This document shows positions 63,419-64,000 of a stretch of DNA of 64,000 nt, piece by piece (positions within the stretch are counted from its first letter, which is position 1; each line of letters starts with the position of its first letter). Location: assembly GCF_023283925.1 (NCBI RefSeq), contig NZ_JAKIKX010000003.1:248001-312000 (forward strand), given 5' to 3'. Position numbers and translations under genes: made by a program. A model generated the notes under the pieces. That model did no database searches. It was not told the origin of the DNA and saw nothing but the letters and a program-made list of their open reading frames with translations. This DNA is from Shewanella marisflavi (GTDB lineage Bacteria > Pseudomonadota > Gammaproteobacteria > Enterobacterales > Shewanellaceae).

Positions 63419-64000
63419 ATGGATAGTTTTGAGGGGATTGTCGAATTTATTGCGGTTGCCGAGTCTAATGGCTTTTCGGCGGCGGCACGCCAACTGGGAA
63501 GTTCGACCAGCCATGTGAGTCGTCAGGTGGCGAGGCTTGAGGCGCGGCTTGGCTGCGCCCTATTTGCAAGGACCACTCGCAGCGTTAGCCTGACACAGGC
63601 TGGGCTGGGTTATTATCGCCAGTGCCAAAACCTGATGGTGGGACTTAGGCAGGCCAATGAGGAAGTGAGTCAGCAGCAACAGCAGCTTAGTGGCACCCTG
63701 AGGGTTAGTGCGGCCGGGGCGTTTGCCGAGCAGTATATCGCTCCGGTATTGATCGATTTTGCCAGGCAACATCCCGCCTTAACCATAGACATGGACTTCA
63801 ACAGTCGTATGGTTAACTTTGTCGAAGATGGTATCGATTTCGCGATTCGCTTTGGAATGTTAAAAGACTCAGGCCTGGTGGCGCGTAAGTTAGCGAATCG
63901 AGACATGATGGCGGTGGCAAGCCCTGAGTATTTGGCCGAACATGGTACTCCTAAGACGCCTCAGGATCTCAGGTTGCATAGCTGCATCATCTCTAACAAT
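63419..64000 (+). CDS. LysR-family regulator, truncated by window end
   Basis: 194 codons open to the last base. HTH domain MDSFEGIVEFIAVAESNGF with SAAARQLGSSTSHVSRQVARLEARLGCALFARTTRSVSLTQAG, then the effector domain start (GTLRVSAAGAFAEQYIAPVLIDFARQHP). It belongs to the AaeR/DsdC-like (CrgA-type) LysR group. Divergent from the DJ-1/PfpI gene, which it probably controls. The 3' end is outside the window. Confidence 0.9.
   Translation, partial: MDSFEGIVEFIAVAESNGFSAAARQLGSSTSHVSRQVARLEARLGCALFARTTRSVSLTQAGLGYYRQCQNLMVGLRQANEEVSQQQQQLSGTLRVSAAGAFAEQYIAPVLIDFARQHPALTIDMDFNSRMVNFVEDGIDFAIRFGMLKDSGLVARKLANRDMMAVASPEYLAEHGTPKTPQDLRLHSCIISNN

Overview
The window looks like a gammaproteobacterial chromosome of the genus Shewanella. 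The evidence is the metK / tktA-epd-pgk-fba block, an OmcA/MtrC-type decaheme lipoprotein, a split-Soret-type cytochrome, xerD-dsbC-recJ, srmB next to trmN6, and several ToxR-like membrane regulators. The first gene is a CoA-disulfide-reductase/rhodanese fusion whose two catalytic cysteines fall at residues 43 and 531. From memory this matches the NADH-dependent persulfide reductase described from Shewanella loihica PV-4, so that species or a close relative is my best guess; no search was run.

Layout. 0.1-2.8 kb: persulfide reductase and a two-gene YeeE/YedE transporter. 3-9.9 kb: diguanylate cyclase, PAP2 phosphatase, csdA-csdE sulfur transfer pair, Tas aldo/keto reductase, MarR-GNAT fusion and YjjX. 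10.3-13 kb: serine uptake and deamination (sdaC-sdaA). 13-19.5 kb: acetyltransferases, a DAACS symporter, small membrane proteins and two paralogous GGDEF-like proteins lacking the GGDEF motif. 19.6-22.3 kb: VanZ-like protein, then a tightly overlapping DUF3429-DCC-SDR-flavin reductase operon. 22.4-29.9 kb: metK and, divergently, tktA-epd-pgk-fba. 30-36.3 kb: a DUF481 protein, a split-Soret cytochrome operon encoding a heme-less OmcA-like lipoprotein, and flanking ToxR-like regulators. 36.3-38.5 kb: a gene-poor repeat island. 38.5-46.1 kb: orphan decaheme cytochrome, two tandem LysR genes, a degenerate PAS-GGDEF sensor and a radical SAM protein. 46.2-58.5 kb: RND efflux pair, srmB, trmN6, brnQ, xerD, dsbC, recJ. 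58.6-61.3 kb: a second repeat island. 61.3-64 kb: M19-family protein, DJ-1/PfpI protein and a LysR gene running off the window.

The most unusual content is in the two repeat islands. (1) A dispersed repeat has at least five good copies. Each folds into an outer stem plus two small hairpins, and stem sequences differ between copies while pairing is kept. Both hairpin loops present a (G)GGA motif, resembling CsrA/RsmA binding hairpins. (2) Two orphan small genes, 23 kb apart and in opposite orientation, are each preceded by a conserved leader of about 125 bp that ends in an attI-like junction. Both show integron-cassette hallmarks: a matching 7-bp core at the two ends, a very short 5' UTR, and a downstream attC-like palindrome. 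No integrase gene is present in the window. (3) Two TA-flanked miniature elements of about 270 bp with matching ends and a shared core lie between pgk and fba and after recJ.
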